A stretch of 64,000 nt of DNA from JACKII01 sp965222315 (GTDB taxonomy: Bacteria > Pseudomonadota > Alphaproteobacteria > Bin95): the NCBI GenBank assembly GCA_965222315.1, contig OZ244951.1, forward strand, positions 992,001 to 1,056,000, given 5' to 3'. This document shows, in pieces, positions 44,638 through 53,289 of this stretch (position 1 is the first letter of the stretch; each line of letters starts with the position of its first letter). The notes below the pieces were generated by a model. The model saw nothing but the letters and a program-made list of their open reading frames with translations. It ran no database searches and had not been told where the DNA came from. Both the position numbers and the translations under genes were made by a program.

Positions 44638-46422
44638 ATGGACGCGCTCGTCTCCACCATGAACCCCGTCGAAACCACTGAGAAGTGGCTCACCGAACTC
44701 GGTCAGGCCATGCAATCCCAGGATGCCGAGGCAGTGCTGGACCTGTTCCAGGCCGATTGCTTTTGGCGCGATGTCTGCGCCATGACCTGGAATTTGGAGA
44801 CATTTGGCGGGCGTGGCGAGATCGAGGCTATGCTGGAGGAGGCACTGCCGGCCATGCAGCCGCGCAACTTCCATCTGCCGGAGGGGCGTACAAAGCCCCG
44901 AGCCGTTTCTCGCGCCGGGGTGGATTGTATCGAGGCCATAATCGCCTTCGAGACCGTCATCGGGAAATGCAGCGGCCTGCTGCGGCTGGTGCCGGACCCG
45001 GATGCGCCGGGCAAGGTGAAGTGCTGGATCTTTGCCTCCTCGCTCGACGAAATCGTGGGCCATGAGGAACTGATCGGCGACCGGCGCCCGGGTGGCCAGG
45101 AATATGCCCGCCAATACGGGGCTGACAATTGGGCCGATCTCCGCCGGAAAGCCCAGCAATATGAGGACCACGAGCCGGCCGTGCTGGTGGTCGGCGCGGG
45201 CCAGGCCGGCCTGACCGTCTCGGCCCGCCTGACCGTTCTTGGCGTCGATACGTTGCTGGTCGACCGCTTCGAGCGCGTCGGCGACAACTGGCGCAACCGC
45301 TACCACTCACTGACCCTGCACAACGAGGTCTGGGTCAACGACCTGCCCTACATGCCGTTCCCGCCGAACTGGCCGGTCTATATCCCCAAGGACAAGCTGG
45401 CGAACTGGTTCGAGCACTATGCCGAGGCAATGGAGCTGAACGTCTGGACTTCGACCGAGATGGTCACGGGCGCCTATGACGAAGCGGCGGGTCATTGGAC
45501 CGTCACGCTCCGCAACGTGGCCGACGGCAGCGAGCGGGTGGTGAAGCCGCGCCATGTGATCTACGCCACCGGCGTTTCCGCCATCCCGGTGATGCCTAAC
45601 CTGCCGGGCCAGAAGGATTTCGCTGGCACGCTGATCCATTCCGGCGCCTACAAGAGCGGCAAGGAATGGGAAGGCAAGAAGGCCATCGTGTTTGGCACCG
45701 GCACCAGCGGCCACGACTGCGCCCAGGAACTGACCACCTGCGGGGCGGAAGTCACTTTGGTCCAGCGCAGCCCCACCCATGTCGTCAGCCTGCAACAGGC
45801 GCAGCGGGTCTATGCCCACTATTTCGAGGGGCCGCCGGTCGAAGACAGCGACCTGCTGGCTACCGCCTCCCCCTATCCGGTGCTGGTGAAGTCCTTCCAG
45901 CAACTGACCAAGGATATGCTGGAGAAAGACAAGGATCTGCTGGCCGGGTTGGAGGCCGCGGGGTTCAAGCTGGACCATGGCGGCGGGCCGGACAAGACCG
46001 GCTTCCAGATGATGTATCTGCGCCACGGCGGCGGCTATTATTTCAATGTCGGCGCGTCCGATATGATCATGGATGGCCGCATCAAGCTCGCCCACTACGA
46101 CGACATGGACACGCTGGTCGCCGAGGGCATGCGCATGAAGGACGGCAGCACAGTCGAGGCCGACCTGATCGTGTGCGCTACCGGCTACCTGAACCTGCAG
46201 GATACGGTGCGGGAGTTCATGGGTGACGAGGTTGCCGACCGTGTGGGCCCGGTCTGGGGCTTCGGCGAAGGCCAGGAACTGCGCAACATGTGGCAGCGCA
46301 CGCCACAGCCGGGGCTCTGGTTCACGGCCGGTAGCCTGGCGCAATGCCGGATCTTCTCCAAGTATCTGGCCTTGCAGATCAAGGCGTGCGAGGCAGGGCT
46401 TCTTGACCCCAAAGGCGGTTAA
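44638..46422 (+). CDS. FAD-dependent monooxygenase with NTF2-like N-terminal domain
   Basis: 594 residues; AGAAAGGAG stands just upstream of the ATG. Residues 1-150 resemble an NTF2/SnoaL-like domain (MQSQDAEAVLDLFQADCFWR). From 180 the flavin monooxygenase part begins: FAD site VVGAGQAGLTVSARL, then DRFERVGDNWRNRYHSLTLH, a second nucleotide site FGTGTSGHDCAQEL for NADPH, and CATGYLNLQDTV near the end. This is a Baeyer-Villiger/FMO-like enzyme that inserts oxygen into a carbonyl or heteroatom. A thioesterase gene follows after five bases, suggesting a shared degradation pathway. The substrate is unknown. Confidence 0.9.
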   Translation: MDALVSTMNPVETTEKWLTELGQAMQSQDAEAVLDLFQADCFWRDVCAMTWNLETFGGRGEIEAMLEEALPAMQPRNFHLPEGRTKPRAVSRAGVDCIEAIIAFETVIGKCSGLLRLVPDPDAPGKVKCWIFASSLDEIVGHEELIGDRRPGGQEYARQYGADNWADLRRKAQQYEDHEPAVLVVGAGQAGLTVSARLTVLGVDTLLVDRFERVGDNWRNRYHSLTLHNEVWVNDLPYMPFPPNWPVYIPKDKLANWFEHYAEAMELNVWTSTEMVTGAYDEAAGHWTVTLRNVADGSERVVKPRHVIYATGVSAIPVMPNLPGQKDFAGTLIHSGAYKSGKEWEGKKAIVFGTGTSGHDCAQELTTCGAEVTLVQRSPTHVVSLQQAQRVYAHYFEGPPVEDSDLLATASPYPVLVKSFQQLTKDMLEKDKDLLAGLEAAGFKLDHGGGPDKTGFQMMYLRHGGGYYFNVGASDMIMDGRIKLAHYDDMDTLVAEGMRMKDGSTVEADLIVCATGYLNLQDTVREFMGDEVADRVGPVWGFGEGQELRNMWQRTPQPGLWFTAGSLAQCRIFSKYLALQIKACEAGLLDPKGG

Positions 46423-46427
46423 GGCCG

Positions 46428-46847
46428 ATGGCGGCTGAGAGCGTGGCGGAAGGCTCCTACCTGCCCGAGAGCGACGGCACCGACTATGAGGCCGTTATGG
46501 GCTTCGACAAGGTGGAGTGGCGGGAGGGTTTCGTGCGGATGCGCGTCGCGCTCCGGGCCGTCCACCGGAACCGCCAGGGCATTGTGCATGGCGGCGTGAT
46601 GGCCGCGTTGTTGGATTCCGTGGGCATGTTCGCGGGTACCTACGACCCGGACAATCCCGGGGGAAAGCGGGCGGTGACGGTCGCGACGTCGTGCCAGTTC
46701 ATCGGTTCGACCAAGGGCGATTTTCTGGAAGCGGAAGGGACGGTGACCCGCGCGGGCCGAACCCTCTACTTCGCCGACGCGAAGGTGACGGACCCCGCGA
46801 CGGGCAAGGTGCTGGCGAGCGGGCAGGGCACCTACATGTACCGCTGA
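46428..46847 (+). CDS. PaaI-type hotdog thioesterase
   Basis: 139 residues. The hotdog active-site block GIVHGGVMAALLDSVGMFAG, with the His-Gly-Gly turn and downstream Asp, is that of the PaaI/4-hydroxybenzoyl-CoA thioesterase group. Later strands SCQFIGSTKGDFLEAEGTV and LASGQGTYMY complete the fold. It hydrolyses acyl-CoA or phenylacetyl-CoA-like thioesters in the cytosol. It begins six bases after the monooxygenase gene and is surely co-transcribed with it. Confidence 0.9.
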   Translation: MAAESVAEGSYLPESDGTDYEAVMGFDKVEWREGFVRMRVALRAVHRNRQGIVHGGVMAALLDSVGMFAGTYDPDNPGGKRAVTVATSCQFIGSTKGDFLEAEGTVTRAGRTLYFADAKVTDPATGKVLASGQGTYMYR

Positions 46848-46932
46848 TTGCCATCTTTCGATCGTTTGGCGTCGTCACGTGGGTATGCAAACGGCCAGAG
46901 CGCTTTCAGATGCAAGCGTTCCGATCAAACCA

Positions 46933-47586
46933 CTAGCGCCGCCGAAGGCACAGCAGTGCTAGGGAGGCGAACGCGGCGGTGGCGGCAAAGCCGCTCGGCG
47001 GTATGGGGACCGGCGCTGCGGCGGTGATGATCCGGGCCCAATCACCTGGACTATCCGCTTCCCAGGACAGGGTCGCTCTATAGCCGCTGATATTGGTGAT
47101 GTCGTCTTCCTCCAGCCCGCGGTTGGCAAAGTTGCCATAGTCGATCGACCAAAGCCCCAGGGTTGAATTGCTCCAATTCAGGTTCTGGTCCGAGGTGATG
47201 AAGCCCAGAACGATACCCTCGAAGTTCATGGTCATCACCGCCCGGGCCGAGCTGTCATTGCCCGGATCCCACTGGACATAGTGGCTGGAGACCGTCAGGC
47301 CGGGCTGCAGCATGTAGACGCCGCCGCCAAGGTCGTCGACATAGCTGGCATTGGGGTCCAGTACGCGGTCGACCTGCAGTGATGCCGTTAACGTCAGATG
47401 CTGTATCTCTTCCCAGGCGAGGAAGACGCCGTCATTGGGGTCCGGTGAGACCGGGTCCGGCGGTTGAGTGGTGGCGGCGCAAGTCATGGCGCCGCTGCAA
47501 AAGGTAATACCGACGATGGCACCCTGCGCCGTCTGAGCCAATACTGCCGAAATCAGCACTGCCCCAAAAATTAAACCAAATTTCAT
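46933..47586 (-). CDS. Secreted protein with CTERM-like sorting tail
   Basis: 217 residues with a signal peptide (FGLIFGAVLISAVLAQTAQGA). The body is rich in beta structure and Asn/Asp. The end reads VPIPPSGFAATAAFASLALL followed by CLRRR: a VPxPP motif, a hydrophobic helix and a basic tail. This is the layout of PEP-/VPLPA-CTERM sorting signals that exosortase-type proteases cleave in exopolysaccharide-making bacteria. The protein itself belongs to no family I recognise. A second protein of this class lies at 53290-53940. Confidence 0.75.
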   Translation of the reverse strand: MKFGLIFGAVLISAVLAQTAQGAIVGITFCSGAMTCAATTQPPDPVSPDPNDGVFLAWEEIQHLTLTASLQVDRVLDPNASYVDDLGGGVYMLQPGLTVSSHYVQWDPGNDSSARAVMTMNFEGIVLGFITSDQNLNWSNSTLGLWSIDYGNFANRGLEEDDITNISGYRATLSWEADSPGDWARIITAAAPVPIPPSGFAATAAFASLALLCLRRR

Positions 47587-47812
47587 TCCTGATCTCTCCT
47601 CATTTCGTGAGGGGAAACTAGCAAAGCAAAATAAAATCGCGCTTAATTCTGACGGTTACGAAGTTATCAACGCTATTTTGAGCCGGGCTTTCAGGCCGCT
47701 CTTGAGAACCGTGGTGCCGGGAACTACTTCTGGAAAGCTGTTGTTTTCCCAGCCGGTGCCTATGATGGGTGCCTGTTGTCCATTCTCTCCCCTGGAAAGG
47801 TGCAAATCCGTT

Positions 47813-48367
47813 ATGGTGTTACCTAATCTGCACAAAGCGCTGCTGGGCGCTCTTATTGGCGTTTTGCTGCTGCCAATGGCTGCATTCGCTGAATCCGCAA
47901 AGGAAATTGAGGCGAACGTGAAATCCGCGCTCAGCCTGCTCTACAGCAAGAATCCGGCTGCCGCCGCGTTGAGCAAGGAAGCTGAAGGCATTCTAGTGTT
48001 CCCGCATGTGGTGAAGGGTGGCCTAATCGTCGGCGCATCGCACGGCACGGGCGCACTGCAAATTGATGGCACGACGGAGGGCTACTATCAGACCACGTCC
48101 GGGTCGCTGGGCTTTCAGGCAGGGATCGAGTCCCGCAAAGAGGTCATCATGTTCATGACGTCCGACGCGCTCGACAAGTTCCGCGCCAGCGAGAATTGGC
48201 AAGCAGGCGTCGATGGATCGATTTCCGTCGTAAAGACCGGTGTTTCGGGCTCCGCGAACACGAAGAACCAGAAAGCGCCGATCGTCGGCTACATCTTCGG
48301 CAATGAGGGCCTCTATGGCGGCCTGAACTTCGAAGGCGCGAAGATTTCGCACTACACGCCGGAATAA
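47813..48367 (+). CDS. SYLF/YSC84 domain lipid-binding protein
   Basis: 184 residues from the ATG at 47813, with a signal peptide (KALLGALIGVLLLPMAAFA). The body carries the SYLF pattern: ALSKEAEGILVFPHVVKGGL, GTGALQIDGTTEGYYQTTSG, SLGFQAGIESRKEVIMFMT and a GLYGGLNFEGAKI end. SYLF proteins bind phosphoinositides in eukaryotes; bacterial forms are exported and of uncertain function. A strong hairpin follows the gene. The open frame extends upstream of 47813, but the signal peptide fixes this start. Confidence 0.88.
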   Translation: MVLPNLHKALLGALIGVLLLPMAAFAESAKEIEANVKSALSLLYSKNPAAAALSKEAEGILVFPHVVKGGLIVGASHGTGALQIDGTTEGYYQTTSGSLGFQAGIESRKEVIMFMTSDALDKFRASENWQAGVDGSISVVKTGVSGSANTKNQKAPIVGYIFGNEGLYGGLNFEGAKISHYTPE

Positions 48368-48391
48368 CGCTATCCGGTTGACCGATGCGGG

Positions 48392-48417
48392 GGGCCGGGC
48401 AGGCGATTGCCCGGCCC
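48392..48417. terminator. Hairpin between convergent genes
   Basis: A perfect 10-bp stem (GGGCCGGGCA, 6-base loop, TGCCCGGCCC) lies between the SYLF and cupin stops. The following bases (TTCGTGATT) form only a weak T-run, so it is probably an intrinsic terminator of modest strength. Confidence 0.65.
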
Positions 48418-48438
48418 TTCGTGATTCTGAAAGGGTCT

Positions 48439-48786
48439 CTAAGCGACGATCACATAGACCTTGCGCACGGTTTCCGTCACGTCCCAGCGCCCGGTCCAGC
48501 CCTTGGGCAGGACGATAACGGAGCCTGCGGTCAGTTCCTGCTTCGCGCCGGAGGCGTCGGTGATTGTCGCCTTGCCCTTCAGGATATGGGCGACCTCGCA
48601 GTCCTGGCGGTTCTCGATGGGCCAGCCGCCGGGCGTGCATTCCCAGATGCCGGTTTTGATGCCGTCATTGTCGGAAATCTGGGCAGATTTGACTTGTGGG
48701 TCGCCGCTGTCGGCGCCTGCGCGCTGCCCGGCAGGGGTGAGCGCCATATCGATGGCGCCGGCGATTGAGGGCATGGCTGCACTCAT
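48439..48786 (-). CDS. Small cupin-domain protein
   Basis: 115 residues from the ATG at 48786, which has an AAGGAACC site. One cupin barrel is visible: TGIWECTPGGWPIENRQDCE, then AHILKGKATITDASG, then LTAGSVIVLPKGWTGRWDV. This is the cupin_3 (ureidoglycine-aminohydrolase-like) type, in which an enzyme or sugar-binding role is common. The metal-binding histidines of canonical cupins are mostly replaced (Trp/Glu/Asp), so catalysis is doubtful. The gene faces convergently to the SYLF gene. Confidence 0.82.
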   Translation of the reverse strand: MSAAMPSIAGAIDMALTPAGQRAGADSGDPQVKSAQISDNDGIKTGIWECTPGGWPIENRQDCEVAHILKGKATITDASGAKQELTAGSVIVLPKGWTGRWDVTETVRKVYVIVA

Positions 48787-48885
48787 GGATTTGGTTCCTT
48801 TTGTGACTGCGCTTGGCACCACCTGCCAGCGCGCTTATCCTTGGTCCAAAGTCTAACACATCGCACCGAGGGATCGCCTAGCCCC

Positions 48886-49989
48886 ATGAATTTCGACTTC
48901 ACCGACGACCAGCGGATGCTGCGCGATCAGGCGCGGCGCTTTCTGGAGCAAAACGCCAGCGCGCGCGCCGTCATGGAGGGCGAGGAGCCGTTCGACCGCG
49001 CGCTCTGGAAACAGATTTGCGAGCTTGGCTGGACCGGCGCGGCCCTGCCGGAGGAAGAAGGCGGGGTGGGACTCTCTTACGTCGACCTCTGCGTGATTGC
49101 GGAGGAGTTGGGCCGGGCGTTGGCGCCGGTACCGTTTTCCTCCTCCATCTACCTCGCGCTGGAGGCGGTGCGGATGGCCAGCTCCAACGACCAGCGCAAG
49201 CGCTACCTGCCGGGGCTGGCGAGCGGCGAGGTCATCGGCACCTTGGCGGCGAGCGAGGGCAATGGCGCGCTGCTGCCAAAAAACATCAAGGCGGAAGTGA
49301 GCGGCGGCAAGCTCACCGGCGTGAAGATGCCAGTGCCGGATGGCGACATTGCCGACCTGGCCGTCGTGGTGGCGAACAACGGTGGCCAACCGGCGCTGTT
49401 CCTGGTTGACCTGAAAGGCGCCGGCGTCGCCCGCGAAACCATTGAAACGCTGGACCCCAGCCGCTCCCACGCGAAAATCACCTTCGATGGTGCGCCTGCC
49501 GAATTACTCGGCGCGGCGGCGGACGGCTGGGAGATGTTAACCCAGGTGCAGGACCGCGCGGCGGTGCTGTTTGCGTTTGAGCAGGTGGGCGGCGCGCAGA
49601 AATGCCTGGAGGAGGCCAAAGACTACGCGATGAACCGATTCGCCTTTGGCCGGCCCATCGCTAGCTTCCAGGCGATCAAGCACAAGCTGGCGGACGTTTA
49701 CATGAAGACGGAACTGGCGCGCTCTAACGCCTATTACGGCGCCTGGGCGCTGAACTCGGGTGCTGCGGAACTGCCGGTAGCTGCTGCTGCGGCGCGGGTG
49801 GCAGGCAATACGGCCTTCGTCTTTGCGGCGGAAGAGAACATCCAGACCCATGGCGGCATGGGTTTTACCTGGGAGTTCGACTGCCACCTCTATCTGCGCC
49901 GGGCGAAACTGCTGGCGTTGACGCTTGGGAGCGAGAAGCGCTGGAAAGAGCGCCTCGTTTCTCGCCTTGAAGAACGCAACGCGGCCTAA
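48886..49989 (+). CDS. Acyl-CoA dehydrogenase (first of a pair)
   Basis: 367 residues from the ATG at 48886 (MNFDFTDDQRML). Domains are the N-terminal helical part (WTGAALPEEEGGVGLSYVDL), the middle beta part and the C-terminal helical part with FAFGRPIASFQAIKHKLADV and IQTHGGMGFTWEFDCHLYLR. The Glu in GFTWEFD may be the catalytic base. The second acyl-CoA dehydrogenase begins 13 bases on. Pairs like this often form alpha2beta2 enzymes that act on bulky CoA esters such as steroid side chains, as recalled for FadE26-27-type proteins. The electron acceptor is ETF. The substrate is inferred only. Confidence 0.9.
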   Translation: MNFDFTDDQRMLRDQARRFLEQNASARAVMEGEEPFDRALWKQICELGWTGAALPEEEGGVGLSYVDLCVIAEELGRALAPVPFSSSIYLALEAVRMASSNDQRKRYLPGLASGEVIGTLAASEGNGALLPKNIKAEVSGGKLTGVKMPVPDGDIADLAVVVANNGGQPALFLVDLKGAGVARETIETLDPSRSHAKITFDGAPAELLGAAADGWEMLTQVQDRAAVLFAFEQVGGAQKCLEEAKDYAMNRFAFGRPIASFQAIKHKLADVYMKTELARSNAYYGAWALNSGAAELPVAAAAARVAGNTAFVFAAEENIQTHGGMGFTWEFDCHLYLRRAKLLALTLGSEKRWKERLVSRLEERNAA

Positions 49990-50002
49990 CAGGAGAACCC
50001 AA

Positions 50003-51226
50003 ATGGACTTCACCGATACCCCGCAAGAGGCCGAATATCGTGCGAAAGTGCGCGCCTTCCTCGATGCCAACGCAGAGAAGAAAGAGCCCGGCAAGCAGTT
50101 CGCCGCCAAGTATGGCGAGGAAGGGCTGGTGCCGCTGGCCAAGGAATGGCAGCGCAAGAAATACGAGGCCGGGTTCGCCGGCATCACCATGCCGAAGGAA
50201 TATGGCGGCCAGGGCCTGACCGCCATGGAGCAGGTGATCTACAACCAGGAAGAAGCCAACTATCTGGTGCCGCGTGGCGCCTATGAAATCGGCCTCGGCA
50301 TGTGCATCCCGACCATGCTCGCCTATGCGACCGAGGAGCAGAAGCAGCGTTACGCCGCCGTGGCGCTGAAGGGCGACGAGATCTGGTGCCAGTTGTTCTC
50401 GGAGCCCGCCGGCGGCTCCGACGTCGCCAACGCCAAGACGCGGGCGGAGCGCGACGGCGACGATTGGATCATCAACGGCCAGAAGATCTGGACGAGCGGC
50501 GCACACTTCTCCGACTGGGGCATTATCGTGTTGCGCACTGACGCGAGCGTGCCGAAGCACAAGGGCCTCTCCTTCTTCTTCCTGGACATGCACTCGCCGG
50601 GGATTGAGGTGCGCCGGATCAAGCAGATCAGTGGGACGAGCAACTTCAACGAGGTGTTCTTCACCGATGTCCGCGTGCCGGATAGCCAGCGGCTAGGCCC
50701 GGTCGGCGGCGGCTGGCGTGTGGCGCTCACCACCTTGATGAACGAGCGGCTGGCGGTGGGGCAGGTTGCGCCGCCGGATTTCGAGGAAATGTTCGAGTTC
50801 GCGCGCCAGTTGGAACTGGAGGACGGACCCGCGATCCAGGACTCCAGCGTGCGCGAGCGGCTGGCCGACTGGTATGTAGAGAGCCAGGGGCTGAAGCTTT
50901 CGGTCTTCCGCACAATGACCGCGCTCAGCCGGGGCGAGGACCCGGGCCCGGAAAGCTCGATCAACAAGATCATTTCCTCGAATAAGCGCCAGGACATTGC
51001 CAACTTCGCCACCGACCTGATGGAACAGGCCGGTATCGTTATAGGCGCGGACTCGCCGATGGCGGGGATGTTCCAGGAGGCTGTCTTAAGCTCGCCGTCA
51101 GGCAGGATCGCGGGCGGGACGGACGAGATTTTGCGCAACATTATCGCCGAGCGGGTGCTTGGCATGCCGGGCGACATCCGGGTGGACAAGGACGTGCCCT
51201 ACGATCAGTTGAAGCAGGGGCGGTAA
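50003..51226 (+). CDS. Acyl-CoA dehydrogenase (second of a pair)
   Basis: 407 residues; ATG 50003 follows AGGAGA. Recognisable parts are AGFAGITMPKEYGGQGLTAM, the flavin-binding WCQLFSEPAGGSDVANAKTR, WIINGQKIWTSGAH, and the C-terminal GRIAGGTDEILRNIIAERVL. It is a complete acyl-CoA dehydrogenase that introduces an alpha-beta double bond. The small following gene overlaps its stop (TAATG), so the three genes 48886-51906 form one operon. It likely partners with the upstream paralogue. Confidence 0.93.
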   Translation: MDFTDTPQEAEYRAKVRAFLDANAEKKEPGKQFAAKYGEEGLVPLAKEWQRKKYEAGFAGITMPKEYGGQGLTAMEQVIYNQEEANYLVPRGAYEIGLGMCIPTMLAYATEEQKQRYAAVALKGDEIWCQLFSEPAGGSDVANAKTRAERDGDDWIINGQKIWTSGAHFSDWGIIVLRTDASVPKHKGLSFFFLDMHSPGIEVRRIKQISGTSNFNEVFFTDVRVPDSQRLGPVGGGWRVALTTLMNERLAVGQVAPPDFEEMFEFARQLELEDGPAIQDSSVRERLADWYVESQGLKLSVFRTMTALSRGEDPGPESSINKIISSNKRQDIANFATDLMEQAGIVIGADSPMAGMFQEAVLSSPSGRIAGGTDEILRNIIAERVLGMPGDIRVDKDVPYDQLKQGR

Positions 51227-51906
51227 TGGCGGACTTCTTTGTGCACCACCGCCTCGCCTGCGAGCCACGGCAATGGCATGCGGTGGCGGAGGCGCTGAAG
51301 GCTGGGGGAGCCGAGCGGCTGGCCGGGGCGGGCGGTGTGCTCTATGGCGCGTTCCGCAGCCAGATCGGCGCGCCGCGGGATGAGTTGAACGTCATTACCG
51401 CGTGGCCTGAAGGCGTGCCGGTGACGGCGGCAAAGGCGGAGGCATTGTTGCTGGAGGGCGTGGCGGATGTCCAGTCGGCGGAGAGCCTCGCCATGACGCC
51501 GACCTTGCGGCCGGCCCCAACTGACAGCGGCCAGATCGAGCCGCCCCGCCGTCAGGGCAATTTCGCCTTCCGTTGGTTCGAGACGCCCGCAGCGCATTGG
51601 GATGAGTTTCTGGCGCTATGCGAGGGAGCGTGGCCGGGGTTCGAGTCCTCCTACGACAGCCAGGTGATTGGCCTTTGGCGGATCGGGGACGCCGGGGCAA
51701 GCGCGGAGGAGCCGGTCCGTTCGCTGCTACTGACGAGACGCCCCGACCTTGCCATGTGGGAACGCTCCAAGCTGCCCGCGAACGCGGAGGAGGCGGAGGT
51801 GCGCCGCAAGCTCAGCCGCCGCTATGACCTGTGCGATTGGACGGTCGTGTACACAACGACCCTGCTGACAGCTGAGGATAAGACGGACGAGGCGCGGTGG
51901 GCTTAG
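51226..51906 (+). CDS. NIPSNAP-like protein
   Basis: 226 residues, starting within the stop codon of the second dehydrogenase. It appears to contain two ferredoxin-like halves: the first with LYGAFRSQIGAPRDELNVIT, the second with NFAFRWFETPAAHWDEFLALC and SLLLTRRPDLAMWERS, which is the NIPSNAP pattern. Members are small dimeric alpha/beta-barrel proteins of unclear role, often beside acyl-CoA enzymes. Its tight coupling implies an auxiliary role in the same catabolic route. Confidence 0.75.
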   Translation: MADFFVHHRLACEPRQWHAVAEALKAGGAERLAGAGGVLYGAFRSQIGAPRDELNVITAWPEGVPVTAAKAEALLLEGVADVQSAESLAMTPTLRPAPTDSGQIEPPRRQGNFAFRWFETPAAHWDEFLALCEGAWPGFESSYDSQVIGLWRIGDAGASAEEPVRSLLLTRRPDLAMWERSKLPANAEEAEVRRKLSRRYDLCDWTVVYTTTLLTAEDKTDEARWA

Positions 51907-51966
51907 GTAGGGTGGCGGCTCCCCACTGATTGGTTGGCGCTGGTGTGACAGCCGGGCTTGGAAACT

Positions 51967-53148
51967 TTATTTCGTGCCGCGCAATAGCCGCTTGACCGGT
52001 TTGAGGGCGCGCCGGGCGCTTTGTTCCAGGGGATATAGCGCGAGCCGGGCTCGCAGTGCGGCGCGGAGCATCGGCAAGTGATGCGCCATCCAGGCGTCGA
52101 GTGTGCTTTCCGCAAAGGCGGCATGCACGGCCGCTTCCACCGGATTGCTAACCAGCGAAATCTTGGAGGGACGCACGGGGAAGACAGAGCCCGGGTCCAG
52201 GCCCTGCGCCAGGCACATCAGGACCGTGCGCCGGCATTTGAGACATCGGCCGCAATTGTGGCCGAATTGATCGGCGACGCTGCAGACGACGATGCCGTCC
52301 CAAAGACCCATATCGTGCAGGGCGCGCACCTTCTTCGGACGCGGTGTATCAATGCCCCGCACCTCGACCGGGAAATGACCGGAGGATAGCAGCGGGTGTG
52401 TCGCGGATGTGGTGGCCCAATGCGGTATGTAGCGCTCGTTGCGGTAGTCGAAGTCAGCCGCGAACATGCCACCGGCAAACCTGCCCTCCATCAGGTGCAT
52501 GCACGCCGCCACGAAACTGGGATGAAAGTCGGTGTAGGGATACCAGACGCCCGCTTCGCCGACGGCCGCCAGCGAAAGCCGGGCCGCATTGGACTCGATG
52601 GAGAACGTATCGATCCCCAAACGCTTGTTGATGGAACGAACGGCAGAGTAGGTGTTCTCATATCCTGGTGTGCTATCCATCGAATAATCGAACCCCCGTA
52701 TCAACATGCCTGCCGTCACCGGGCGGTGCCGCGCTGCATCTGGGGTCGCTATATTATCGGCTACCGCAAAGGTCGAGTCGACGCCGCCGGACATGGTTGC
52801 AATGTGAGGGCCGGCGGGATCGTACCCGCCCCGCCATTCTATCCTGTCGGCGGTAATCCGCACGGGCGTCAGGCGGGAGGGGTTCCAAACCGAGCGATTG
52901 GCCATCAACAGTTCCATATTGCCCACTGAAACGGGGCAAACCGTGCCGCGCACATGCAGATTGACGCCGCGGGCCATGGCGAAAGGCAGGGCCGCCATTA
53001 ACGCGAATTCCGCCGTGCCGCCGGCGTCGAGGCCAGGCCCCATGTCCGGGGTCATGGTCCAGACGAGCGGTTCCGTGCCGTCTGAGAATGTTACGCGGGC
53101 GCTGTGGCCATCATCTGCGACCTCCGGTGTAATGATGAGAGTATTCAT
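51967..53148 (-). CDS. PP-loop ATPase-like protein with C-terminal Cys cluster
   Basis: 393 residues; the ATG at 53148 has GGAGG upstream. Residues 1-110 are a beta-rich domain. The PP-loop SGGVDSTFAVA (near residue 120) marks an adenine nucleotide alpha-hydrolase fold. Later, HNCGRCLKCRRT (near 290) gives a CxxC-type cluster like that of QueC-type synthases. Unlike QueC it is much longer and lacks the usual neighbours. Similar proteins occur among polysaccharide genes as I recall. It may activate a carboxylate or amide with ATP. I do not assign a substrate. Confidence 0.7.
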   Translation of the reverse strand: MNTLIITPEVADDGHSARVTFSDGTEPLVWTMTPDMGPGLDAGGTAEFALMAALPFAMARGVNLHVRGTVCPVSVGNMELLMANRSVWNPSRLTPVRITADRIEWRGGYDPAGPHIATMSGGVDSTFAVADNIATPDAARHRPVTAGMLIRGFDYSMDSTPGYENTYSAVRSINKRLGIDTFSIESNAARLSLAAVGEAGVWYPYTDFHPSFVAACMHLMEGRFAGGMFAADFDYRNERYIPHWATTSATHPLLSSGHFPVEVRGIDTPRPKKVRALHDMGLWDGIVVCSVADQFGHNCGRCLKCRRTVLMCLAQGLDPGSVFPVRPSKISLVSNPVEAAVHAAFAESTLDAWMAHHLPMLRAALRARLALYPLEQSARRALKPVKRLLRGTK

Positions 53149-53289
53149 TGCCAGCAGCCTCCATGATTGCAGAGATCCGGGTGCTGGCAGCACTTACCGC
53201 TTCTGTGGCGTTATAGTAGTAGCCTATCAATACTACTAACCAACGGTGCTTGTACAATCACTGTTGATCGAGAACCTCGCCGGAAGCCG

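Noticed and set aside
45307..46344. 345-codon reverse ORF under the flavin monooxygenase
   Set aside because: Shadow of a strongly supported gene with intact FAD and NADPH motifs on the other strand.
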